From Rehmannia glutinosa (Eukaryota > Streptophyta > Magnoliopsida > Lamiales > Orobanchaceae), in contig CM071930.1 in assembly GCA_016081115.2 (NCBI GenBank), positions 45,545,335-45,609,334 of the forward strand: DNA of 64,000 bases, read 5' to 3'. Of the stretch, positions 11,239-22,929 are shown one piece after another; the first letter of the stretch is position 1; each line of letters begins with the position of its first letter. The notes under the pieces are model-generated. The model was given only the letters and a program-made list of their open reading frames with translations. It ran no database searches and had not been told where the DNA came from. A program made the translations under genes and the position numbers.

Positions 11239-12582
11239 AGTTGTGGACTGCTGAGGGATATTTTGAACCACGTTGGGACGTTATGTTGGATTATTTTGCT
11301 ATGCAATATACAAAAGACCTTGTTTCCAATAGTCTTGTTATGGTTCACCTGTGGACAATGCGTAGAATTAAGCTTGCAGCCTTCATTCTGCCTTTTGGTA
11401 TCTATGTACTAGAGAAGCAGGGAAGAACAATTTTTTCTCTGTCTTAAATAATCGTGCCCATGGTTTAGAAGAAAATTGAAAAAGCCAGCATCGATTGTGC
11501 ATCCACAACAACATTTTATTCAGTATCAAAAACGTGTACAACTCAATGACATCCATTTTCACTTCACGTTTTCTTCTCTGTACCGGTCTATCTCATCAAT
11601 ATCCACTACCAATATAATTTGGTTTGAGGTTGCTTAAGGTGATAGATGCTCTTGCAGTTCGTTTCTACGAGTTCCCAGTTGAAGTACTAAAACTATTTCT
11701 GTTAACGTACCTTACCCTCACTTGTGAAGGAAAGCTCCCGTCTTCCATATCTAAACTTTGGAACCCTCAATTCCTTATTGTGCGACGACATTTGAGCATA
11801 ATCAAACTCTATGAGGATGAGTCATCGTATCCGCCTATGACGATATGGGTTATGAAAGAACTGAAGCATCTTCAAGTGATGGGAAGCAACCTACCAGGCC
11901 CTTATGATGGAGCTCTCTTGCCAAACCTCTTAACACTGTTAGATGTGAGTGCTCGTAGTTGCACCAAAGGCGTTCTTGAAGGACTCCCTAATCTAGAGAA
12001 ATTAGGAATACAAATTGAATTGCCTTTTGATGCTATTGAACCATTGAGTTGCTTTGACCATATTTCCCATCTCAATCAACTGAAGTCACTCAAATGTGTC
12101 GTTGCGAACCTGAACCAAGGTCTAAGGTGATTGCTTCATTGTCAAATCTTGTTTCTCGCTCACTTTTTCCAGAAAATCTTAAAAAGCTGAGTTTGAGTGG
12201 GCTTGGGTATTCGTGGCAAGACATCGGGGTGATTGCTTCGTTACCAAATCTTGAGGTGCTCAAATTGCGATGCTATGCCTTTCGAGGACCAAAATGGGAA
12301 ACAACGGACAACATATTCAATTCACTTGAATATCTTCTAATGGAAGACATTGATCTAGTGCACTGGATAGTCGGACGTGGATATTTCTCACGTCTTCGGT
12401 TCCTAAGTCTTAAACACTGCTACAAATTGGAAGAGATCCCTCGGAAATTATTTGGTTTTCTACTTCAAAGGATTGAAGTATTTGACTGTAATTATAACCT
12501 TTTAGCCAGGACTTGTGCAAATCAAATAAAAGAGGATCAATCCAAAAAGGCAGTCTTGATGTGTATGTCCATTTATCATTGA
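11239..12582 (+). pseudogene. R1-like CC-NB-LRR pseudogene, 3' half, cut by the CACTA
   Basis: It begins inside the ARC2 region (LWTAEGYFE, matching LWCAEGLFE of the intact NLR at 22512) right after the CACTA terminus. A frame-broken linker follows, then LRR sequence at 11624-12130 (EFPVEVLKLF, LPSSISKLW, LLTLLDVSARSCTKG). A further frame at 12094-12582 follows (LKKLSLSGLGYSWQD, VIASLPNLEVLKLRCYAFRG). Order and wording parallel the intact gene to its C-terminus. Stops before 11624 and a frameshift near 12110 make it non-functional. No 5' half (CC, P-loop) is present in the window. Confidence 0.9.
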
Positions 12583-13318
12583 ATGATATAAACCTCAAGT
12601 AGAGGTTAGCCATTCAATTTACCTGAAAAACTCTGGGTGTAATACCTTAAGAGAGTGAGTTTTCATTGATAGATTTGTATTAGGCATGTTCATCATTTTG
12701 TAACTTTTTGGATTTTGTTTCAAATTTCAAAGGAATTTAAAAGGTTAACTTTATTTAAATTGAGTAGACTCACATGTATGTATGGGAGGGGAGCTTGCCC
12801 GCACCCCCCAACATTTTATATTTTCTAATTGTACTAGCAATATGCACATGCATTACACGTGGTTCATATAACTTTACAAAAATTATTTACTATTTTTAAT
12901 GAAAGATTAATGTATATTAAATGTATATTATAAATAAATAATAAAAATAAAACAAATAACTAATTAAAAAAAATTTCGAGTTACTTCAAAATATTTTATA
13001 GCATAGATAATTTTGAATGATTTAATTCTTTTTAGAAGAACTGCCTTCTAGATATTTGTAAACTGAATAGTAATATAACTAAATAATATTATACTTGTGA
13101 TTACATTAATTATTTTCTCGATTCTAATGGTTAGAAAAGTTTTTTCGTATTTGATTTATAAGTTTTCTTTATGTTGGACTTGTAGATGGTCAAATCGAGT
13201 AGTTTTATTTTCTAAAAAATTGATAAAAATATTACATTAATGGAGCACATAAAATAAACAAAATTGTTTTTCTTCTTTTTTTCTTACCAAAATTAAACAC
13301 AACAATGTGATACTTTAA

Positions 13319-13637
13319 GTGTATGCATGTTTAGGAACCCATTCCAAATGGACTTTCGTGTATAGAATTCCATATATTGAAAAACGTATTTGATGGTTAT
13401 TTTTAAAAGGGCTTATAAAAATAAGTCATTTTCCCATGAGTCATTTTGTAATTGTTAATTTATGATTTTTAAATTTCATTTAATGCACTTATGCTAGATC
13501 AATAAAATGCATTTTCACCAAACACCTAATAAAACTCAAATGCACTTTTTTTAAAAAAAAAAAAAAACAAATGTCCATATTGAACTCTATTTCATAGATG
13601 GACTTCTATTCCAAAAGTATTCCAAACATGCACTTAG
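13319..13637. mobile_element. MITE-like element with GCATGTTT termini
   Basis: The left end reads GTATGCATGTTTAGGAACCC and the right end TATTCCAAACATGCAC, which are imperfect inverted repeats. TTCCAAATGGACTT near the left end and ATGGACTTCTATTCC near the right add further internal symmetry. The interior is AT-rich and non-coding. I could not fix a target duplication. Confidence 0.45.
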
Positions 13638-13773
13638 TAATTACCGCTTAAATTCAAAGAACATATCAAAGTTAATCTTATACATTTATTTGCTTCCCTT
13701 GCTCATTTTTCCTTATTTCTCTCTCACTTTTCCCAATGAAAAATATAATTGCAAATAGAAGTTGCAATATATA

Positions 13774-14012
13774 GTGCATATTTGGGAGCACTTTTGAAAT
13801 AAAATGCATTTATAAATGGATTTTTTAATATGGACTTTTCAAAAACAGTTTATTTGGAATGTAAAGTGTTTGGTAAAAGTACATTTTAAAACTCATTTTG
13901 TAGAAATGGTAGAAAAGAAATCCAAAAGTCACAGGTTTCCTTTTCTCCAAAATGGACTTCTAGAACAAGTCACTTTTCTAAAAGTCGATTTTAAAGTAAC
14001 TACCAAACATAC
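13774..14012. mobile_element. Second MITE-like element, related termini
   Basis: The left end GTGCATATTTGGGAGCAC and the right end CTACCAAACATAC are weakly inverted. The interior repeats GGACTTTT/AAAAGTC words and resembles the neighbour at 13319-13637. It is probably the same broad hAT-like MITE group. Boundaries are approximate. Confidence 0.35.
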
Positions 14013-15164
14013 AATTTTCTTTTTTGTCTCATTCTATTAAAAAAGAAGTAAAAGTTTTATCATAACATATGACTCGAGGTTATCCCAGTTCATCTTTTTT
14101 GAGTTTTGTATGTAAAACTAAAAGAGTCTAACCTAATATATTAAAGTATCTGAAATTTCATTCAAGAGTCATATTTCAAAATAAGAACATCAAAGATTGA
14201 TTAAAGTTTTAGATCTTGAAATCACATCAATTAAAAATATTATTTTTGGTGCTCGAATTTTATTGATTTTGTAAAGGTGTATTTCGAAAGTAAACCCATT
14301 TAGTGTTGTTGTAATAATGCACATTAAATAGAAATTATTATATTTTATTTTTAAATTCCTTACAATAATTACAAACATATATACTTTTGTAAACTCTAAT
14401 TTCTTTTAAAATTTCTTTTTGTTTTGTATTATTTTTATTTTCCTTAAATGAATTCTACTATTGTTAACTTAAATTTAAGAAATTTTCAACAATATGCTTC
14501 CAAATAACTATATAATTAATAATAGAGTAATTACAATATACACTAAAAAGGGATAATAATCTTGAAGTTAACACTTAAGAGGTAAAAGTGATTTTATCTC
14601 CTTTTAGATATTAAAATATTTTTCTAGATTGGCATTGTAATTTATTTAATAAAAAGAATGACTCTCAACCTATAGACGAGACTTAATAAAAAAAGAGAAG
14701 AAATACATTGAAAATAAATAAAATAATCTCTTGTTCTCCCTACTTACTTTCTTAAAACTCCAAACTATGAAGTAGTTTTAGAGTTTCGTCTCCTTAATTC
14801 TAAGTACATGTATACATGTTTTTTTATTTATTTTGTTGTTAAATTTTATGTTTATATTATCATAATTATAAAATTTATTTAATCAAAAGAAGATATCATG
14901 AGAAAATAAATAAAACTCAATCTAAAGATAAATTGTTTAAGGCAAATGGTATATCCATCATTGGAAAATAAATTATATAAAACTAATGGAATAATTTTTG
15001 ATACCAATTTTTTTTTGTACTGAAGTGTTTAATAGTATCTTATATTTATATATACTCATAATTAATAAAACATATAATTTGTTTTCTACTTATCAGAAAA
15101 TTAGAGATAATAATCCAAGTATAAATTCTTATTAAAAATTACACTTGCATTTATACTTCACACT

Positions 15165-15306
15165 GCGTTTTATTCGCAATTTTAAAAATCCGCCTAGCTC
15201 CGATCAGTCCATGCCTGGGCGGTAGGCTCCCCTTTTCCGCTTAAGCATTTCTTCCGATTAGTCTCCACCTAGGAACCGTCTAACCTCGCCCAGGTTCTGC
15301 CTAGGC
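15165..15306. repeat. GCCTAGG-rich repeat
   Basis: A locally GC-rich 140-bp stretch carries several imperfect CCTAGG/CCTGGG words (GCCTAGCTCC, GCCTGGGCGG, CACCTAGG, GCCTAGGCAC). It lies immediately at the 3' end of the LINE remnant. It may be LINE 3' UTR or a separate short repeat; I cannot tell which. Confidence 0.35.
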
Positions 15307-15307
15307 A

Positions 15308-16910
15308 CTAGGCCCTTAAGAAATCATCCACCCAGGCCACCGTATCTGCCATACTCTTCTGCTCATTTTCATGTATATATCTTTGCTTCTCCTTCCATAT
15401 GGTCCATGCACTACATACAAATCTGTCAAAAGTGTGCTTATCCAAATTTGCTTTCATCCACATCCCTATGTCAAGTATATTCCCTTCCTTCGCTTTTTTC
15501 AACAGGTCCCAAAAACCAGTTTCTTTCCATAAATCTTTCAAGGCCGTACAAAAGAACAGAGCATGAGTAGTAGACTCCTAATGTGTATGACAAATTCGGC
15601 TCCTCCCTCAACCGGCACATGATGGTGTTCTAGATTCTCCGTAGCTTCAATTAAATTGTGGGTGGCTCTCCACCAAAAAAATTTTTTTAGTGGTATCGAC
15701 ATCGCCCACAAAAATTTCCACCACTTTGTCATTTCCTCCGATGTGCTGTATTCATTCGGCCTGAATAATCCAATAGCGCCCCTGTATCCATCTCAGACTG
15801 TATATATTCCCCGTCGATCATACCTCCAATATCTCGTATCCCCAGCCTCTGTTTCTGTGCAGTGGAATTTGCAAGATCTCCTTAGCTTCATATGGCAAAA
15901 ATCTCGTACGAATCAACTTCTCATTCCATATACCATTTCTCATTAGTCCATTCACTATATCATTCTCCCCTGCATTCTCATCTTGGAAACTTAGCTTATT
16001 GGAAAGTGATCTAACCTAATGGTCTTTGTAAATTCTAACTAATGTGCCATTCCCTACTCGCCATGACAGTCCCTCAGCCAATAAATCTCGACCCCATAAT
16101 AGCGGCCTCCAAATAAAAGACGGTTTAGTTCCACTAGTCGCCTCCATAATGTCCATATGCCGAAAATATCTTGCCTTTAGTACTCTTGAAACCAAGCTGT
16201 CAGGTTGTTGAATAATTCTTCACACCTATTTCGCCAACAACACCTTATTAAAATCTGTCAATCTCCGGAATCCCATCCCCCCCACACATTTTAGACGACG
16301 GAGTTCCTTCCAACTTTTCCAATGCATTTTTTTCCTTCCTCCAGCCATCCCCCACCAAAAATTAGCGCATGCACTTTCAACTTCATCACACAATGCTTTT
16401 GGTATTCTGAAGCATGACATCGCGTATGTTAGGATTGCTTGGAGTACTGCTTTGATTAGTACCTCCTTGCCTCCCTCCGTAAATGGTTTTCCACTCCACC
16501 CCGCTATCTTCTTTAAGATTCTTTCCATCAGATACCCGAATTGGAGTCTCTTACTTCGCATTGTAAAAGTTGGCAATATAAGATAAATTTCATGTCCTTG
16601 CACCCAGGAACCGTAAAGATCTCCTTGAATTTTTCCAATATAAGGGCTGATTTTTCATAATTAATCAATTGCCCTGACGCTCTTTCATACTGTTTTAGAA
16701 TACTCGCCACTTGAATACATTCTTCCTCCGTTGCTCGGCAAAGAATTAGGCTATATTTGTGGGCATCTCTCGCAATGAATGAGTACTCCATGAATAATCC
16801 CTTGTTGCATGTTATGTGTGAACAACGAAGATGGACCTTGGGCGCATAGTACAAATAAATACGGCGCATAGCAGGTTGCAGGACTAAAAGTCCGAGAAAA
16901 AAAAACACTT
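15308..16910 (-). mobile_element. LINE (L1-type) remnant, 5'-truncated
   Basis: On the minus strand, 16908-16528 carries the late RT region (CRATEEECIQVASILKQYE, RASGQLINYEKSA). The segment 16603-16226 carries WSGKPFTEGGKEVLIKAVLQ, YAMSCFRIPK and NFWWGMAGGRKKMHW. The segment 15732-15538 carries a zinc-binding RT tail (IPLKKFFWWRATHNLIEA), and 15541-15308 the C-terminus. This is the order of plant L1 ORF2. The pieces are in different frames. The endonuclease and catalytic RT core are missing, as expected for 5' truncation during target-primed reverse transcription. Confidence 0.85.
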
Positions 16911-17043
16911 AAAAGGACCAATTCTCAAAATTGAAAGAAGTGATAACCAAATATCCTAGCTGGTTCACTTAGTGGACTAAAAAAATAATTTTACCTTACA
17001 ACATAATCCTAAAAGACTAGCGTGAAGTGAAGAAACTTATATT

Positions 17044-17515
17044 TCTTGGGAAAATTTGATGAAGTTCAAAAACAAACGGATCATTCCTGAGGCGTGCGAA
17101 ATTAGCACTGTCCTTAAGGATTTATTTGTGTAATCCCCAGGATTCAACAGGATTTTAGAACGACAATGTTTAATGTTTTACTCGAAACCCAGCAAAATAT
17201 AACAGCAAAAAGAAGGAAAGAAGTTTTGTGTTGTTATCTCTATATTCTGCAAAAAATGAAGTGCTTATTTATAGGCCTCAAACCAACCTATGTTTTTATA
17301 AAATGAGGGAGCACTAATTGTAAAAGCCCTCAACACACCAGTAGGAATTTGTGTTTGAAAATTTAGAAAAAGATGATAAAGTAGATCATGGCACATGTGT
17401 CATGTTCATAAAGAGAGAAAGATACCCACCTAATTAGCTACCTCAATTTTGAGCCGAAAGGCTACACAAGAATTAAAATTAATTATATCTTTTAAAACAT
17501 TTATTTTATACAACA
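17044..17515 (-). repeat. Copia-D 3' LTR (left)
   Basis: It differs from 21007-21478 at two positions: C instead of G at the second base, and CCCACC against CCTACC near 17426. On the minus strand it carries a TATA-like CTATAAATAAG near 17263-17275, consistent with minus-strand transcription. Confidence 0.93.
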
Positions 17516-18079
17516 ATCCCCCACATGTTTTAAAAGATTTAAAAAGAATAGAATAATTTGCTGGGTAACAAAAAACGAGTGAGAATGCATCAAATCTGGT
17601 GTCTTTTGGACTATGAACCAGAAATAGAAAGACAAGATTTAACATACAAAATTATGGTGAAACTTGTAGCTTCTATGAACCAAGAACTCTTTATTGTAGG
17701 TTAAAATCTTATCAGTCACATTACACTCTCTCAAAAAATTTGTCGTTCAATGTGGTTTTGCGCTAATAGGCCATGCGCGTGCCTGGTATTCATTAGTGCT
17801 CTAGAGACATGCCAACGTCTCATAGGAGCGGCCCCACTCCACACTCATATAGGTGAATTTCATCAAGTATATTTTGCAAGTAAATATACCACCCTTAAGG
17901 GATACAAAATTCATTAAGAGTTTATTAACTCATCCCTCTATACTTGCATTCTAGAGCTTCTCACACCATAGGAATGGACAATTAATTATTGTGCTAGCAG
18001 AATTAACAAGTGACTTGTTATTACCCATATGAACCTCATTCATGGGATCTCCAATCACAGAGGTTAGGTTTCCATCACT
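17516..18079 (-). other. Copia-D 3' untranslated region
   Basis: The polypurine tract lies at the LTR edge, then about 550 bp without protein signal up to the RNase H stop near 18090. Confidence 0.6.
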
Positions 18080-19080
18080 GTTAATTTCTTAAATTGGCTT
18101 AAGTCTCATTCCCCTCGATGTTTTAGTAATTAATTTTCTTCCCAAAAGTTTAGTCAGATGATTGGCCAAATTCACTTCTGACTTCACATAATCAATGGAT
18201 ATTACTCCATCTTTTAACAATTGTTTGATCAAACCACATCTCAGACGAATGTCTGTTTTTATCATTTTTTATTCTTCGCAATTTGCAATTGTTGTTTGAT
18301 AATCAACATGCAAAAACACTTAAGGTGTTGGTTTGAACACCACGAGATATTTGCTAAGAAGTATTTCAACCACTTAGCCTCATTATCGCCTAATCCCAAG
18401 ACAACAAAGTTGGTCTTTCATAGAAAAAATAACTATAATAGTTTGTTTAATCGATTTCCAAGTAATTTCACCCCACCAAGGGTGAATATATAAACACTAG
18501 TGGATTTTATCTCATCTAAATCGAAATCCACTTAGCACCACGAAATTCTCCGATACGGAGGAAAATCCACCATAAAGAATACCATAATTTGTTGTGCCTC
18601 TCAAATATTTCATTAGCTGACGACAAAAGCAAACCCAATGATCACGGTTGGATTATATGTATATATGCTCAATCGATACACAACATAAGTTATGTCAACG
18701 TGAGAAATTCATCAAATGCAAAGACTCCCAATAATGCTGTGCATACTCAAATTGAGCCACAAGATCAACAAGATTTTCCTTTAATTGAGTATAATTATCA
18801 TAAGAAGTACTCACAGGTTTGACATTGAAATGTCCAAACTTCTTAACTCACAGTTTTGACATAGAAATGTCCAAACTTCTTAAGAAGTTTCTCAACATAA
18901 TGTTCTTGAGTTAACATTATGATATCATTATTTCTTATAATTTTAACACTCAATATTACACTTGCTTCGCCCACATATCCCTCACGTCAAATTTATAAGC
19001 AAGCAACTCTTTAGTTTTATATACCAAATAAATTTTAGTACCAAATGTGAGCATGTAATCCACATAAAAAATTTATTACA
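18080..19080 (-). pseudogene. Copia-D reverse transcriptase/RNase H, heavily decayed
   Basis: Read on the minus strand, the RT box appears near 19060 as FYVDYMLTFGTK (YVDD changed to YVDY), followed by YKTKELLAYKFDVRDM. RNase H blocks follow (LMKYLRGTTNYGILYGG near 18590, then a degenerate WKSIKQT). A clean C-terminal run near 18240-18090 contains RLRCGLIKQLLKDGVISIDY and VKSEVNLANHLTKLL. Many stops and frameshifts interrupt it, and no open frame of useful length remains. The altered catalytic YVDD alone would inactivate it. Confidence 0.75.
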
Positions 19081-20245
19081 TACTCAAAGATCATCAAGTA
19101 TTGTATAAGCACGTCTATTTACTTCAATGTAAGTAAAATCATCGATAACAAAACTTTGTTTAAGCAACCCCACATTTTTAAATATTCAAGGCTATTATTA
19201 CATCAATAGCTTAATGAATTCATTTTGTACCTATAAGCACTGAACACTTAACAGGATACATGTTGGGCCAAACATTTGAGCTTATGATGCACTCTTGAAA
19301 TGACTTTTCTACCCGCATAAGCTCATCAATTTTTCGATTGCACTTTTGCCAAAACATTAGCCACATAAAATACTTTATTTCAACCCAAGGTAATTGCCTC
19401 AATTCAACCTATCATATTTCCTTTGTAAGAAATCAACTAAGAAAGCAAAAAGTCATATCTTGCATACTAGAACATGAACATCACTGACACCAACCCCATA
19501 ATTTTATGAACACAAGAAACAATGTCACAAATCCTAACCTCCAATGCTTCAAAATGACCACCAAAATAATAAACAAAAACCAAATCCACGTGTAGAAAAT
19601 AACAGCATGTTAGATTTGCTTCAATTTGGTTTTAGCACATAGGACTTGTCATTGAAACCATTTCAAAACCAAAGGTGATAACTGAACCTTCCTTTTTTCA
19701 AATCATCCAACTGCATTGAAATATCACAAATCTTTTTTTTTTCACAAATTGCATTCAAATATCACATTTACCCAAGACTACAATGTGTCATCAAAATACC
19801 GGATAATTCTCGAATTAAATTATTTCCGGAAAACTATCAAATTTTAGTCATACATTACAAACATTTACTAAAGATCTCAATTTTTTTCACATAGACAGAT
19901 ACTACTCTGGCCAAGGAAACACCCACAAAATATAATCATTAGCAAATGCATCTATGTACTAAAAATAATTAATCAAAGCTAAGGTTCCATCCTTAGTTTT
20001 TTTTTTTTTTTTTTTTTTTTCTAAAATTTACAGTCCCTCAAAAGTTGTATAAGAATGCATGATAAACCCAGTGATAGGCTTAAAATATTATACATTAAAA
20101 ATGACGTCTATTTAAATGTCTCATTATATCTCATTCATTTATTATATAAATTATTGACATTTTCAAAGCATCATCTATGACACAAAACTTCAGAAGCAGC
20201 ATCAATTTATGTGTTTATATTCAATAACAAACTTACCTCAGATAA
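19081..20245 (-). other. Copia-D interior, unassigned
   Basis: This is AT-rich decayed sequence between the RT remnant and the captured gene fragment, with a T-run at 20000-20022. Gag, protease and integrase are not recognisable. A 60-codon frame at 19402-19220 may be degenerate RT N-terminal sequence, but I cannot confirm it. Confidence 0.35.
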
Positions 20246-20686
20246 TTAGCCATAAGGAAAGTCCTCAAATGTAATTTTGCTCTCCTTCCCATAAACAAAC
20301 AAATCTGAGACTATCCAGTTGCTCGAGGAGATGATATCAGCCGCCGCAAAGCTCGCACCTCCAGTCGGACCGACACCAAATCGAGCTTCACGCCTACCCC
20401 GTCTGTACTCGAGCGAGGTTAGAATTAAAGCATCATCGCTAATGCTAACAGATCTTCGCGTTGATCGAGATGCGGTGGCGGCTCTGGCCCTCGACTCTGA
20501 GCCAGCGGCGGCACACCAAAGAGGAGCGCTTTCTGTCGTCGGAGGAAAGTGACTGGACAATGCACGACAGGCATTCGTCGGGGAGCTTCAGAGAGTAGTC
20601 ATCTTCCACCTCGAGGCCCAGATCGTCCAAGTCCGCCGCTGTCACCTCCCAGCCAACGGTGGCGCCGGATTCCCAAAACTACCCAT
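20246..20686 (-). pseudogene. Captured F-box gene fragment (VFB/SKIP2-like)
   Basis: On the minus strand, an ATG at 20686 starts MGSFGNPAPPLAGR, which shifts frame into an acidic leader. A clear F-box follows (YSLKLPDECLSCIVQSLSSD, then DRKRSSLVCRRWLRVEGQSR). A second frame carries RRSVSISDDALILTS, which in VFB/SKIP2-type F-box proteins comes after a segment missing here. This is the start of a host ubiquitin-ligase substrate-adaptor gene with an internal deletion and frameshifts, and it cannot make the protein. The stretch is GC-richer than the rest of the element. About 185 bp farther toward the LTR looks like the gene's 5' leader. Confidence 0.8.
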
Positions 20687-21006
20687 TAGCGTGAGTCCAA
20701 ACAATTAAGAAATCGATCACAGAAACTTGTTTCTTGGTATTGGTACCAGGGAGATCTTTAGGCAGATCTCTAAATCTCTGAGCAAAAGAAGAAGAATCCA
20801 GTAAAGGGCTGGTGCGTGTAGAGAATAATCTCTTTGCTTAGAAAAAAAAAATGGAATTTTCTCTTTATGAGGTTGCTTAGAGCTGCCATTAATTATTTGG
20901 ACTAAAGTTTTGTGCTTCTGTCACAAAGGCTTATTTTTCCGTGCTTTCATATCCCGTCAGAAACATTTTTCTTTTTCGAACTATCATGCTATTAAATCCT
21001 TAAGAT

Positions 21007-21478
21007 TGTTGGGAAAATTTGATGAAGTTCAAAAACAAACGGATCATTCCTGAGGCGTGCGAAATTAGCACTGTCCTTAAGGATTTATTTGTGTAATCCC
21101 CAGGATTCAACAGGATTTTAGAACGACAATGTTTAATGTTTTACTCGAAACCCAGCAAAATATAACAGCAAAAAGAAGGAAAGAAGTTTTGTGTTGTTAT
21201 CTCTATATTCTGCAAAAAATGAAGTGCTTATTTATAGGCCTCAAACCAACCTATGTTTTTATAAAATGAGGGAGCACTAATTGTAAAAGCCCTCAACACA
21301 CCAGTAGGAATTTGTGTTTGAAAATTTAGAAAAAGATGATAAAGTAGATCATGGCACATGTGTCATGTTCATAAAGAGAGAAAGATACCTACCTAATTAG
21401 CTACCTCAATTTTGAGCCGAAAGGCTACACAAGAATTAAAATTAATTATATCTTTTAAAACATTTATTTTATACAACA
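21007..21478 (-). repeat. Copia-D 5' LTR (right)
   Basis: This 472-bp LTR begins TG and ends CA and is near-identical to its partner. It carries the same minus-strand TATA-like box near 21227-21238. The target duplication ATATT follows at 21479-21483. Confidence 0.93.
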
Positions 21479-21499
21479 ATATTTGCACCAGGCGTAAGA

Positions 21500-21720
21500 G
21501 CCTGTCATGGGGTGGTGTAGTGGTATAGCTAGGGTGAGTTCTTGATGTCTCAAGTTCGAATTCCACCTATGTACCACTTGGTCGAGCCTATTGCACAAGA
21601 CTTGCCTGGTATGATTTACCTGGTTGTCCTTATTTACAGTGTGTTGCGTTAAGCTGAGGGCTTATAACGTGCCATGAGACCCTTTGGACTGAGTTTAGAC
21701 GAATTCATTATATTACTTCA
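21500..21720 (+). mobile_element. tRNA-derived SINE
   Basis: A GGGGTGGTGTAGTGGTATAG segment (A-box-like, around 21512-21535) is followed about 25 bp later by AGTTCGAATTCC (B box). The spacing and wording match an internal RNA polymerase III promoter of tRNA origin. About 150 bp of unrelated body follows. It does not fold into a complete tRNA. The 3' end is not sharply defined. Confidence 0.6.
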
Positions 21721-21742
21721 AATTTAAATATGTCCGGTTGCC

Positions 21743-21957
21743 CGGATGGGATCTTCTATTCCAAAATCGTATTTCATCTCCTATTCCAACCATGTGGATG
21801 ATTGACACGTGTATTACACTTACCATTTTAGAACCCTACAATTTATGCTTGATTTATGCTTGAAAATTAACATGGTAAGTGTAATACACGTGTCAATCAT
21901 CCACACGGTTGGAATAGGAGATGAAACACGATTTTGGAATAGAAGATCCCATCCGTT
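21743..21957. mobile_element. Fold-back element with ~83-bp arms
   Basis: The left arm 21743-21825 (starting CGGATGGGATCTTCTATTCC) and the right arm 21872-21955 are inverted copies with few mismatches, around a loop of about 46 bp. GGTTGCC lies directly outside both ends (21736-21742 and 21958-21964), a likely 7-bp target duplication. An RNA across it would form a long hairpin. It lies about 550 bp upstream of the NLR start codon. Confidence 0.75.
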
Positions 21958-21964
21958 GGTTGCC

Positions 21965-22511
21965 ATCCTAATAACGTGCGTACAATGTCATGGAATCTCA
22001 TGACAACGTGCTTACAATGTCAAGCAAAACTAAACTCTTATTTTTTTGGCCAGCTGTCCTTGATATTTAAGGTCATTTCAATGCATTATCATATCTTATG
22101 ATATTTTCCAATAATAACATTTTTTTAATACAATTTGACATTTCATTTGTATAAAAATTTACAAGATTAAGTGTTGACTGAGTCATTACAGACTTACAGT
22201 GTGGAGGAATATCTATTACTTTTCCCTCCAAAAAAAAAAGAATATCTCTTACTTGATTGCCCATTACGACAAGTTATCCTTTATTCCTTTGACCATTTTA
22301 TTTTTTATTCTTTTGTACCTTAATTAATTACCATTTCATATGGTTAACTTGTTTCTCACATCTGTGCAAATTAACCCAATCTCCTTAAATACTAGTACTT
22401 GCATTTAGCAAGATATTAAAGAAAGCAATAATTTCAATTACAAAAGGCAATATAATATCAGTTTAGTAAAATTTGTGTGAGAAGAATTGAGAAACAGAGA
22501 TCACACAGTAG
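21965..22511 (+). promoter_or_regulatory. Upstream region of the NLR gene
   Basis: About 550 bp of AT-rich DNA separates the fold-back element from the NLR ATG. A TTAAATAC box near 22385 is the only TATA-like candidate at a plausible distance, and it is weak. I see no upstream ORF with support. Confidence 0.3.
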
Positions 22512-22895
22512 ATGGCTTATGCTGCTGTGGTTTCTCTTAATCAGACGATACGACTCCTTCAACGGTCTTGTGATGTCTCGCAAGAATTCGTAAAATTCAT
22601 GTACGATAAAACTTATTGTTTGATTTATATTCTCTCATCATTGGATCGAAGCAGCAGCAGCAGAGAGAGGATGATCAATGGTTTGTATGGACAAATCAAG
22701 GAGGTAGCTTGTAAATTCGAGGATGCACTTGAATCTCATGTCTCAAATAAGTTTCTTTCACAATCTGAGAGTCATCAATCGTCAATCTCTCTGGACCTGC
22801 ACGAACTAAAACAAGATATCGATTTGTTTTCTGAGACGGTGAACAAGTTGAAAGAGTACTACATGGAAGAACTAAGCGACGATGCTGATGATGAA

Positions 22896-22929
<34 letters not shown>

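Larger units (their letters stand above)
12583..15164. other. AT-rich intergenic DNA with MITE-like elements
   Basis: I see no coding domain over about 2.6 kb. It holds an A-run at about 13550-13567 and the two MITE-like elements listed separately. The open frames here (for example 13816-14040) lie within those repeats. Confidence 0.45.
17044..21478 (-). mobile_element. Young non-autonomous copia element (copia-D) carrying an F-box gene fragment
   Basis: The LTRs at 17044-17515 and 21007-21478 are both 472 bp and differ at only two positions by direct reading. ATATT flanks both ends (17039-17043 and 21479-21483), a perfect 5-bp target duplication. The minus-strand polypurine tract GTGGGGGAT abuts the left (3') LTR. 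The 3.5-kb interior holds a badly decayed RT/RNase H and a piece of host F-box gene next to the 5' LTR. A recent insertion with a dead interior means that its proteins came from a relative in trans. Confidence 0.92.

Noticed and set aside
17044..21478. Paired identical repeats considered as a segmental duplication
   Set aside because: TG/CA-type ends, the polypurine tract and the ATATT target duplication show that they are LTRs of one insertion.
21512..21565. A possible tRNA gene
   Set aside because: A and B boxes are present, but there is no acceptor stem or full cloverleaf; it fits a tRNA-derived SINE better.
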